From: JAFGPL01 sp963781805
Lineage (GTDB): Bacteria; Bacteroidota; Bacteroidia; Bacteroidales; UBA10428
NCBI GenBank assembly: GCA_963781805.1
Contig: CAWAHF010000004.1
Location: 372,001-436,000 of the forward strand
Length of the DNA stretch: 64,000 nt
Reading direction: 5' to 3'
Each line of letters starts with the position of its first letter. Positions within the stretch are counted from its first letter, which is position 1. Below, piece by piece: positions 1-7,747 of this stretch. The notes under the pieces are model-generated. The model saw nothing but the letters and a program-made list of their open reading frames with translations, was not told the origin of the DNA and ran no database searches. A program made the translations under genes and the position numbers.

Positions 1-1328
1 GTTGCAGAACCTGTTGTATTCCAAACCACGCCACGTTCGGTTACCGGGGCTCCACCGTCTGATGGAATTGTACCACCGCAAGTAACAAAGGTTGTTGACA
101 GATACGAAAGATTAGCTGATGTAACCATAGGTGGATCTGCAGTGACTCCTGTAGTGGTTCCGGTAATCTTGATGTCATTTACAGCAATTAATTTAGCCCA
201 GCCAGCTGCTGCTGTATTGTGAGGGTAAACCCGTAAATAAAAAGTTACCCCTGAAATTATATTTGTATCCAACGGTACAGTCCAGTGATCCAGTGCATTT
301 CCCGGGAGCTGGGAATCCGGAATTAACAAGGTAGCATCTGAAAAGTCAGCATTAACAGAAAAATAGACTGCTGCCTTGAAATTGGATTCAAACCATCCTC
401 CAAGATTCATGCTTACGGAATCTATATGAAATGTTCCTCCGGTTTTTGGAGATACCGAAAATCCAAAATATAAATAAGAAACTGTATCGGGTTCGGCATT
501 CCAGATTTTTGAAATAGTATGTATAGCGCCTGCAGTGACTGTATTCCCAGTTCCGTTTAAAGGTAAATCGGTGGTAGTATTGTACAACGTTAACGAATCG
601 CTGTAAGTTGGTTCTCCCGCGAGAATATTTCCAGAGGTAACAGGTTCAGCCACTCCGTTATCAAACCATTTTACTTCAGATGGGGTGGCAAGACTTTCTC
701 CATATCCTGAAATATTAACATTTCTTAAACAGATATATTTACCTGTTCTTACAGTAGGATCTTCAACCCAGAAATAAACCCTGAGGTACAAAGTCTCTCC
801 ATCGTTAACGGTAAGATCCGCTGCCGATTTAATTTTCAAATAAGTATCTCTTGGCAGATAGTTACCTGCAATACCCGTGTTAAATTCTATGGGTGTTTTA
901 GTATTAAAAGTTGAATCGGTAGAATAATATAACTCAGCCTTTAGGGTATTAATAGAAATGGAAGTGATCTCCAGCATTACGGAATCAAGATAGAAATTCG
1001 TATAAGGCAAAGGAGAAACCTCAAACTGGATATAAACCGAATCAATTAAAGAACCCTGATTTGCAGGCCATGCTCCACCCGTAATCTGGGATCGTTGGCC
1101 ATTTTCTGTCCCTGAGTAATCTTTTATCTGTGTGTAACTGCCGGCAGATTCATCTTTCGCTGTAACACTTCCTGATGTGGACGGAGCCCTGTCGGTACCT
1201 CCTGCTCCCGGATCAGAAAGTTCCCATAACACAGAGGCAGGAATAGAGTCTGAACCCTGGCCATTAGCTAAATTCAGATAAACAAATGATGCAAATACGC
1301 TTATTAATACAAGTGCTGATTTTTTCAT
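1..1328 (-). CDS. Secreted multi-domain beta-sandwich protein, N-terminal part (runs off window)
   Basis: The frame is open from an ATG at 1326-1328 to the window edge, about 442 codons, so the C-terminus is missing. It begins MKKSALVLISVFASF and has a signal peptide ending near ANGQ. Two similar segments follow, each with a YSTDSTF- or FSVNADF-type strand and then an LYLRVY or FYLRVY strand, which looks like a duplicated beta-sandwich module. The last visible part (residues about 415-442) resembles the Ig-like SDGGAPVTERGVVWN module common in T9SS-exported Bacteroidota proteins. Such modules are often attached to pectate lyases or pectinesterases, and the neighbouring genes are pectin-related, so a pectinolytic enzyme is a reasonable guess. 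No catalytic domain is visible here, so the activity is unassigned. Confidence 0.75.
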   Translation of the reverse strand, partial: MKKSALVLISVFASFVYLNLANGQGSDSIPASVLWELSDPGAGGTDRAPSTSGSVTAKDESAGSYTQIKDYSGTENGQRSQITGGAWPANQGSLIDSVYIQFEVSPLPYTNFYLDSVMLEITSISINTLKAELYYSTDSTFNTKTPIEFNTGIAGNYLPRDTYLKIKSAADLTVNDGETLYLRVYFWVEDPTVRTGKYICLRNVNISGYGESLATPSEVKWFDNGVAEPVTSGNILAGEPTYSDSLTLYNTTTDLPLNGTGNTVTAGAIHTISKIWNAEPDTVSYLYFGFSVSPKTGGTFHIDSVSMNLGGWFESNFKAAVYFSVNADFSDATLLIPDSQLPGNALDHWTVPLDTNIISGVTFYLRVYPHNTAAAGWAKLIAVNDIKITGTTTGVTADPPMVTSANLSYLSTTFVTCGGTIPSDGGAPVTERGVVWNTTGSA

Positions 1329-1479
1329 CTTAGCCTATTTTTTTAGTTTATGTTGATATCATAAAGCAGGTTCAGGATTTTCCTTTGAACACTGAATAAT
1401 GAATAAAATTAGACCAATTTGCTTTGTTCGGATTGGAATATTTGTTTCAAAAATGGTAATAATTGGTGGTACCGGTTTA

Positions 1480-4400
1480 CTAATTTTGCCGGATATAACT
1501 TGATGGAGCCTTTTTAAACCTTTCTTTAAAACGTTTACTAAAATAGCCCGGATCATTAAACCCTGTCATATAGGATACTTCCGAAATATTATATTTACCT
1601 GATTCCAGTAATTTCAATGCCTTTCTAAGCCTGAATTCACTTACAAAATCAATCGGAGACATACCTGTTAATCCTTTAAGCTTCTTGAAAAAGCTAGTCC
1701 TTCCAAGTCCAACAGATTTGGCTATATTTTCAATCTTAAATTCAGAATTGCTGATATTATTTTCAACAATCTGAACAATAGTTTCGAGAAAATCTGAGTC
1801 TCTGTCAGTAATGACTGCTCCTTTTTCTTCTTGTATATCAAGCAATTTCAATCTGTTGATGAATTTTTCGATCAATAATATGCGTTGATCCAGCAAATTT
1901 TGTATCTGTGCCTTTAGAAGCAGGCTGTTGAATGGCTTGGTAATATAAGCGTCGGCGCCATATTTAAGACCTTCTACTTTGCTTTCTACGGATGATTTTG
2001 CAGTTAATAATATTACCGGAATGTGACTGGTGGCAAAATCATTTTTAAGTTTGCTGATGAGTTCTATCCCGTCCATCCTGGGCATCATTACATCCGAAAT
2101 AATAATATCAGGTGTAAGTTGAATAGCTTTTTCAAATCCTTCAACTCCATCAGTTGCTTCCTCAGTAATATATAAATCCGATATCAGACCGGAGATAAAT
2201 TTCCTTACATCAGCATTGTCCTCAACGATCAATACTACTGGTTTCTCATGTTCAGAAGAACTTCCATTTATTGAAATGTGATTTTCATAGGAGAAATCAA
2301 GTTTTTCAGGCTCTTCTATTTTTTTTCTGCAGGGCTGTGCATCTTCAATAAATTCAACCCATTCTTCGTTAAAATGATCTTTTCCAAGCTTCAGTTCAAT
2401 TCTAAAAGTTGTTCCAACTCCTTCAGTGCTCTCGAATCCAATGGTTCCGTTATGAAGTTCGATAAGTTCTTTGGATAAAGACAATCCGATTCCGGTGCCA
2501 ACATCTCTATAATGCGTTGAATCATGAATGTCGGCAAACCTGTTGAAAACCATTGAGGCTTTTTCTTTGGGAATGCCAATTCCCTGATCTTTCACCTCGA
2601 TGACAACAAAATTCTGATGTTTCTGATATATGATATTTAACTCGATTTGCCGGGATGAGGGGGTAAATTTGAAAGCATTCGAAAGTAAATTAAAGATTAC
2701 AATATCCATTTTTTCTTCATCAATCCAGACAGACAAACTCTCTATATTGCTGTTTACAATGAATTCAATCTGCTTTTCCTCTGCAATATCCTTGAAGTTG
2801 GCACAAATTTCTTTTATTAAAATCACAATATCCACATGCGTTAGCTTAAGCACCATTTTTTTGTTTTGGATCTTTCGAAAATCAAGCAATTGGTTTATTA
2901 GTTTTAACATTCTTTTGGCATTGTGCTCTATCAGTTGAATATGCTCCTTACCTCTTTCCGTAAGTTTTTCGGTATGGGTTAACTCATCCACGGGACCTAA
3001 GATTAAAGTTAACGGAGTGCGAAGTTCATGCGAGATGTTTGTAAAAAAACGAAGCTTTAAATCAGTCATCTCTTTTTCAATAACCACTTTATTACGTAAC
3101 CGAATCATTGTAAAAATGATTCTTCTTGTGATTTCAAGGATAATCAGTAACAAAAGAATGTACCCTGCATAAGCCCATCCGGTTTTCCATGGTGGCGGTA
3201 AAATGGTGATTTTAAGACTTGCATCTGTTTCGTTGAATTCCGAATCATGGTTGACATATTTGACCTTGAACGTGTATTTTCCGGGAGGTATATTGGTGTA
3301 AGTGGCTATTCGTTGATTTTTGACAAAATGCCATCCTGATTCTTCCGGATCAAAACCTTCAAGTTCAAAGGCATATTCGATTTTATCCTGTGCTTCATAA
3401 TCCAGGGCGACATATTCAATGCTAAACATATTCTGGTTATATTTCAGATGAATGGAGCTTGTTTCGGAAATAGCCTCTTTCAAAGGGGAATTTTTACCAC
3501 CGGGATATACATCCTGATTAAATAGCCTCAGGTTTGTTAAAACCATATTCCCCTGGATGGTTCTTTCCCCAACCCGATTTGGATCAAAATAATAAACTCC
3601 ATCCAGTGAGCCGAAATAGATTTCTCCGGAAGTTCTTTGACAGGATGTAGCTTCGGAAAAAGTAGATTTTTCAATCCCATTATATTCATCATAATGTCTG
3701 AAAACCTGCCTCTGTATATTGAAGCCTGAAATACCGTTTTCGGTGGCAAGCCAAAGGTTATGCTGGTTGTCTTCCTCAATGCTAAGGATTACATCACTAG
3801 GAAGTCCGTCAGTCTTTGTATAAATCTTAAATTTAGGAGGGAGATCCTCCTCGGGGTAGGATATCATTTTATGCAATCCTCCTCCAAGGGTACCTAACCA
3901 AAGCGTATCTACAGCATCTTTGAAAATATATAAAATGTCATTATTCCCCAGACTGGATGGATCACCCGGAATTTTACTGTAATGATGAAATGTAAGATTA
4001 TCAGGAGTGTTTTCATCGGGGTTAAACAAAATCAGGCCTTCGGTGGATGCAATCCAGATGTTCCCCCGCGAATCCTGTTGGAGATATCTAATTCTTGAAC
4101 CAATATTTTCCGGATAATTTTTAAAGGAGTTTTGTGAATTTTTAAAATAGGTGTGTCCATTTTCGCTGACCAGTAAATTGAGTCCTTCCCCAAATGTTCC
4201 TACCCAAATTCGTTCGTTGGAATCTTCCAGAACAGAATAAATCATATCACTGCTTAAACTTCGTGAATCGTTCGGATGATGTCTGTACTGAGTAAATGTA
4301 TAATCAGTTAATGATTTGCTGGTCCGTTGTGCTTTAAACAGCCCGTTACCTTTGGTTCCCAGCCAGATATTACCGGTATGATCCTCACAGATGGAATAGA

Positions 4401-5886
4401 CCATTCCATGGTCAATTTCATCAGCATATTCCTTTAAAATATGATTATTTTTATCCAGCAGATGAACCTGACCATCTTTCGTACCGATCCAGAGAATACC
4501 CCTGCTGTCTTCAAATACTGATCTAACCTCGTTTGAAATACGATTGGAAGATGAAGGATTTAATTTCATAAACTGGAATCCTCCCTGCAGAATGGTTATT
4601 TTTTCCAGGCCTCTGAAATAGGTGCATAGCCAAATTACATTGGTCGAGTCCATATAAAAACTATTTACATAATTTGACATTTTGGAATCCGGATTTCCCG
4701 GTTCATTGTAGAAATAATCGAAATTATCTGTTGCCCGGTTATAATAACCAAAACCTCCTTCTTTAAGCGCAATCCATAAAACATGATTTTTGTCTTCAAA
4801 AAAAGAAGAAGTAGTCCGTACCTGTAAGGAAGGATCTGCATCTGTTTTCTGACTAAAATGTCTGAGATTACCAAATACAGAATTGGTTTTAATGATACCC
4901 TCCTTATCTGTTTCAATCCATAGCAGATGATGTGAATCAATAAAAATGTACTGGATATTTTGAAGCAATGGATTGGTAATATGTCCTTCAATAGCATGTT
5001 GTTCAGTGTTATAAAGAAATATTCCGTTTCCGTTGGTTCCGATATACAGGTTTGGTTCAAACCTGCTTTTTAATATGTTAATGGCTGAAGAATTCTTAAA
5101 TACAATAGAGTCGGATTTTAGTGTATTCAGATCAATACTCAATAAAACCCCCTCAACTGTGCCAATCCACATTTTATTTGATTGTTCTGCAATGCTTGAA
5201 AGATGATATCTTTTGGTTAATGAAATTGCTTCACTTGCGTTGTTGTTAATCTGATACTGATTATCAGCCTTGTTGAGTTTCAAACAAACAAGATCTTTTT
5301 CAGAACCGAACCATATCTGGTGTTGCGCGTCTTCATTAATAAAAACAAGCTTTATGTCCCTGTTTTCGTTAGGATTGTTTTTAAAAACATTGTATTTTAT
5401 AATCTTTAAATGAAAATCATTGGGATCGGTTATCAATCTGAACAGGCCGTGAATACCTGAATACAGCCAAAAATCTCCAATGGATGATTTAAAAATCCGA
5501 TCCACTTTAATCTCGTTACAGGAAGAATCAAGAAGCACACTTTCAAAGGTTTCAGAACGCTTGTCGAACCTGTATACTTTGGAATCATAGGTCTGAATCC
5601 ATAGAAATCCCCATTTGTCCTCCATCAGTCGGTCAATTCGGTTGGAGGATAAACTTGCATTATCACCTGGTCTGGTTTTATAGGTTGTAAATCTGAAGCC
5701 GTCAAATTTGTCAATACCATCAAATGTTCCAAACCACATAAAGCCTTTGCTATCCTTAAGCATGGTTCTTACCTGGCCATGAGACAAGCCGTCTCGGGTA
5801 GAATAATGCTGGAAAATACAATTATATTGCCCGTGCAGATTATAGGTAGAGATAATGAAAACAAGTATAAGAAAAAGACCGCGCAT
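1480..5886 (-). CDS. Hybrid two-component system sensor/regulator (HTCS)
   Basis: This one-protein signalling system fuses sensor kinase and transcription factor, 1468 residues. In order: signal peptide (1-20, ending HGQ); periplasmic Reg_prop beta-propeller repeats with WFGT/IWIGT strands (about 25-770); a Y_Y_Y domain (about 800-895) with the FELEGFD and Y.F.V.Y strands; one membrane helix near 902-922; HisKA with SHELRTP (phospho-acceptor His about 953); HATPase with NLLSNAFKF, DQGIGIP and GTGIGLSLS; a receiver domain with SDVMMPRMDG (Asp about 1265) and Lys in ITKPF; and a C-terminal AraC-type HTH (about 1370-1468). HTCS proteins sense oligosaccharides from a polysaccharide and activate the adjacent degradation genes. 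Its place beside the rhamnosidase run suggests it controls this island; the ligand is unknown. All key phosphotransfer residues are present. Confidence 0.97.
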   Translation of the reverse strand: MRGLFLILVFIISTYNLHGQYNCIFQHYSTRDGLSHGQVRTMLKDSKGFMWFGTFDGIDKFDGFRFTTYKTRPGDNASLSSNRIDRLMEDKWGFLWIQTYDSKVYRFDKRSETFESVLLDSSCNEIKVDRIFKSSIGDFWLYSGIHGLFRLITDPNDFHLKIIKYNVFKNNPNENRDIKLVFINEDAQHQIWFGSEKDLVCLKLNKADNQYQINNNASEAISLTKRYHLSSIAEQSNKMWIGTVEGVLLSIDLNTLKSDSIVFKNSSAINILKSRFEPNLYIGTNGNGIFLYNTEQHAIEGHITNPLLQNIQYIFIDSHHLLWIETDKEGIIKTNSVFGNLRHFSQKTDADPSLQVRTTSSFFEDKNHVLWIALKEGGFGYYNRATDNFDYFYNEPGNPDSKMSNYVNSFYMDSTNVIWLCTYFRGLEKITILQGGFQFMKLNPSSSNRISNEVRSVFEDSRGILWIGTKDGQVHLLDKNNHILKEYADEIDHGMVYSICEDHTGNIWLGTKGNGLFKAQRTSKSLTDYTFTQYRHHPNDSRSLSSDMIYSVLEDSNERIWVGTFGEGLNLLVSENGHTYFKNSQNSFKNYPENIGSRIRYLQQDSRGNIWIASTEGLILFNPDENTPDNLTFHHYSKIPGDPSSLGNNDILYIFKDAVDTLWLGTLGGGLHKMISYPEEDLPPKFKIYTKTDGLPSDVILSIEEDNQHNLWLATENGISGFNIQRQVFRHYDEYNGIEKSTFSEATSCQRTSGEIYFGSLDGVYYFDPNRVGERTIQGNMVLTNLRLFNQDVYPGGKNSPLKEAISETSSIHLKYNQNMFSIEYVALDYEAQDKIEYAFELEGFDPEESGWHFVKNQRIATYTNIPPGKYTFKVKYVNHDSEFNETDASLKITILPPPWKTGWAYAGYILLLLIILEITRRIIFTMIRLRNKVVIEKEMTDLKLRFFTNISHELRTPLTLILGPVDELTHTEKLTERGKEHIQLIEHNAKRMLKLINQLLDFRKIQNKKMVLKLTHVDIVILIKEICANFKDIAEEKQIEFIVNSNIESLSVWIDEEKMDIVIFNLLSNAFKFTPSSRQIELNIIYQKHQNFVVIEVKDQGIGIPKEKASMVFNRFADIHDSTHYRDVGTGIGLSLSKELIELHNGTIGFESTEGVGTTFRIELKLGKDHFNEEWVEFIEDAQPCRKKIEEPEKLDFSYENHISINGSSSEHEKPVVLIVEDNADVRKFISGLISDLYITEEATDGVEGFEKAIQLTPDIIISDVMMPRMDGIELISKLKNDFATSHIPVILLTAKSSVESKVEGLKYGADAYITKPFNSLLLKAQIQNLLDQRILLIEKFINRLKLLDIQEEKGAVITDRDSDFLETIVQIVENNISNSEFKIENIAKSVGLGRTSFFKKLKGLTGMSPIDFVSEFRLRKALKLLESGKYNISEVSYMTGFNDPGYFSKRFKERFKKAPSSYIRQN

Positions 5887-5918
5887 AACCTTGATATGAA
5901 GCTAATAATAATCTTATG

Positions 5919-5926
5919 CAAATATA
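5919..5926 (-). promoter_or_regulatory. Predicted -7 promoter box (TATATTTG) for the HTCS gene
   Basis: Read on the minus strand this is TATATTTG, an exact match to the Bacteroidota TAnnTTTG -7 consensus. It lies about 33 bases before the HTCS start codon, giving a short leader. No clear -33 TTTG was found, so this is a one-box prediction. Confidence 0.5.
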
Positions 5927-5984
5927 CAACGCATTTTTTTCATTCATATTAGTTATGATAACGATTTCACAGGTCTGGTATTGC

Positions 5985-6014
5985 TTGCACAAGTAGTTCC
6001 TTTTAGTATATTTG
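5985..6014 (+). promoter_or_regulatory. Predicted promoter (TTG-19 bp-TATATTTG) for the permease operon
   Basis: TATATTTG at 6007-6014 matches the Bacteroidota -7 consensus exactly, and a TTG at 5985-5987 sits 19 bases upstream, within the expected spacing for the -33 element. Transcription would begin near 6021. This rules against the earlier in-frame TTG codon at 5981 as translation start and supports ATG 6059. Confidence 0.6.
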
Positions 6015-6058
6015 TTTTTCTTTTATATTTCTTCAAAATAACCTATAACCAACTATTG

Positions 6059-7546
6059 ATGAATACCGAAATTACCGCCAGGGCTAAACTAAAATTAATT
6101 GACAGGCTGGATGCACTTTATGAATTTGACCGGGAACCGGTTTCAGAAAACAAATTGCACGGATGGAAAACGTTTATTGCCATGTTCTCCGGTGAGCATA
6201 TTGCAGGTACAGAATTCGTTTTAGGACCTCTGATGGTAATGCATGGTGTGTCTGCATTTGATTTTTTTGTAGGATTACTTTTTGGAAATTTATTGGCGGT
6301 ACTCAGTTGGGCCTTTTTTTGTGCTCCGGTGGGTGTGAAAACCCGGTTGACAATATACTGGCAACTGCGAAAAATGTGCGGTCCTTATCTTACTGTTGCC
6401 TATAGTGCTTTTTATGCCTTTATACTTTGCCTGTTGGCAGGAGCTATGATAAATGTAGCGACCACAGCAGTATCCATTCCTTTCCATATTCCCAATCCTG
6501 ATTATATTGCAGGAGATCTTTTTCCTTCACTTTCGTGGGTAGCACTCGCAGTTTTTGTCGGTATTGTTGTTACACTTCTGGCTATATTAGGTTTTGAAAA
6601 GATTGCTTTTTTCTCAAAAGTTTGTGCTCCATGGATGGTATTTGTATTTTTTGCTGCGGCCATAGCTGTTTTACCGGACCTGGGACTATCCAAAATGAGT
6701 AATTTCTGGCATGTGTTTAACACCAAAATATTTACCGGGGTACCCATTGGTGCAAACTCCAAATATACCTTTTGGCACGTGATTGGATTTGCCTGGCTTT
6801 GCAATGCAACGCAGCATATCGGAATGGCTGATATCACCGTATTTCGGTATGCAAAAAAATGGACACAGGGATTTGCCTCAGCCTTTGGAATGTACCTTGG
6901 GCATTATGGAGCGTGGATTTCTTCGGGAATTCTGTGTGCAGCATATTTGGCAGCAGGACATACCAATCCTCAGCCCGGAACAATTGCTTTATTTGGAGCA
7001 GGAGTGGCAGGGGCTATTTGTGTGGTAATTGCCGGTTGGACTACAGCCAATCCTACTATGTATCGTGCCGGATTAGCGATTCAGGTGGCAACTCCCAACT
7101 GGAAACGATGGAAGGTAACATTCGCTGCCGGATTATTTATGATTATTGCTGCCTGCATTCCGGCAGTAAATGCAAATTTGGATAGAATAATTGGATACTA
7201 CGGACTGTTTTTTATGCCTTTGGGCGCCTGCATCTTTATCGATATCTGGGTATTTCCGAAACTGGGACTTCTTACCGATTATGCAGATAAAAGAAAATTA
7301 CTTATTAGTTGGCCTGCAGCGTTAACGTGGATTCTGTCTTTCTCCTTTTCGGTTTTTCTCTACGGAAAGGATCATTATGTCTGGCTTTCTAACTTGCTCG
7401 AAGGCAAACAACCTTCATGGCTGGCTGGCATCAAAGCCGACCTGTTGTTTCTTGTGGCTCCCGAATGGATTGTTGCCGTATTATTATATCTGGTATTTAG
7501 TTATATTCAGCAAAAGGGTGTTAAAAACAGGATTTTAAATACTTAA
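6059..7546 (+). CDS. NCS1-family (purine/cytosine-permease-like) transporter
   Basis: A 495-residue inner-membrane protein with about 12 hydrophobic segments. The N-terminal cytosolic part (LIDRLDALYEFDREPV) is followed by a GEHIAGTEFVLGPLM helix and later an FAWLCNATQHIGMAD helix, the layout of nucleobase:cation symporter-1 proteins. The start at ATG 6059 is chosen because the -7 promoter box at 6007-6014 lies inside any longer form. The family classically moves purines, pyrimidines, allantoin or hydantoins with Na+ or H+. Here it leads a run containing a small membrane protein and a cytoplasmic GH78 rhamnosidase, so a rhamnosyl compound is a plausible substrate, but that is inference from context only. 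No other transporter is seen in the sugar island. Confidence 0.8.
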   Translation: MNTEITARAKLKLIDRLDALYEFDREPVSENKLHGWKTFIAMFSGEHIAGTEFVLGPLMVMHGVSAFDFFVGLLFGNLLAVLSWAFFCAPVGVKTRLTIYWQLRKMCGPYLTVAYSAFYAFILCLLAGAMINVATTAVSIPFHIPNPDYIAGDLFPSLSWVALAVFVGIVVTLLAILGFEKIAFFSKVCAPWMVFVFFAAAIAVLPDLGLSKMSNFWHVFNTKIFTGVPIGANSKYTFWHVIGFAWLCNATQHIGMADITVFRYAKKWTQGFASAFGMYLGHYGAWISSGILCAAYLAAGHTNPQPGTIALFGAGVAGAICVVIAGWTTANPTMYRAGLAIQVATPNWKRWKVTFAAGLFMIIAACIPAVNANLDRIIGYYGLFFMPLGACIFIDIWVFPKLGLLTDYADKRKLLISWPAALTWILSFSFSVFLYGKDHYVWLSNLLEGKQPSWLAGIKADLLFLVAPEWIVAVLLYLVFSYIQQKGVKNRILNT

Positions 7547-7557
7547 ATATATTGAAA

Positions 7558-7743
7558 ATGAAAACAATACTTAAGATATTTTCCGGTCTGGGATTAGCCT
7601 TAACCTTCATTCCTTCGTTACTGGTTTTCAACGGGATAATTCCAATGAAAACAGATTTTATATGTATGATCATAGGCATCCTGTTCTGGTTTGGGAGCGC
7701 CCCTTTCTGGATGGAAAGTAAATCATTGGAAGAAAAAGAGTAG
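7558..7743 (+). CDS. Small two-helix membrane protein, unknown
   Basis: A 61-residue protein with two hydrophobic helices (about 8-25 and 32-50) and a charged tail ending KSLEEKE. ATG 7558 is preferred over the in-frame TTG two codons earlier. It starts 11 bases after the permease stop and ends 4 bases before the likely GH78 start, so it is almost certainly co-transcribed and possibly translationally coupled. It could be an accessory subunit of the permease, as small partners occur beside several secondary transporters. No domain is recognised. Confidence 0.7.
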   Translation: MKTILKIFSGLGLALTFIPSLLVFNGIIPMKTDFICMIIGILFWFGSAPFWMESKSLEEKE

Positions 7744-7747
7744 GATT

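Noticed and set aside
5981..6058. Longer N-terminus for the permease
   Set aside because: It begins at a non-ATG codon and contains the predicted -7 box.
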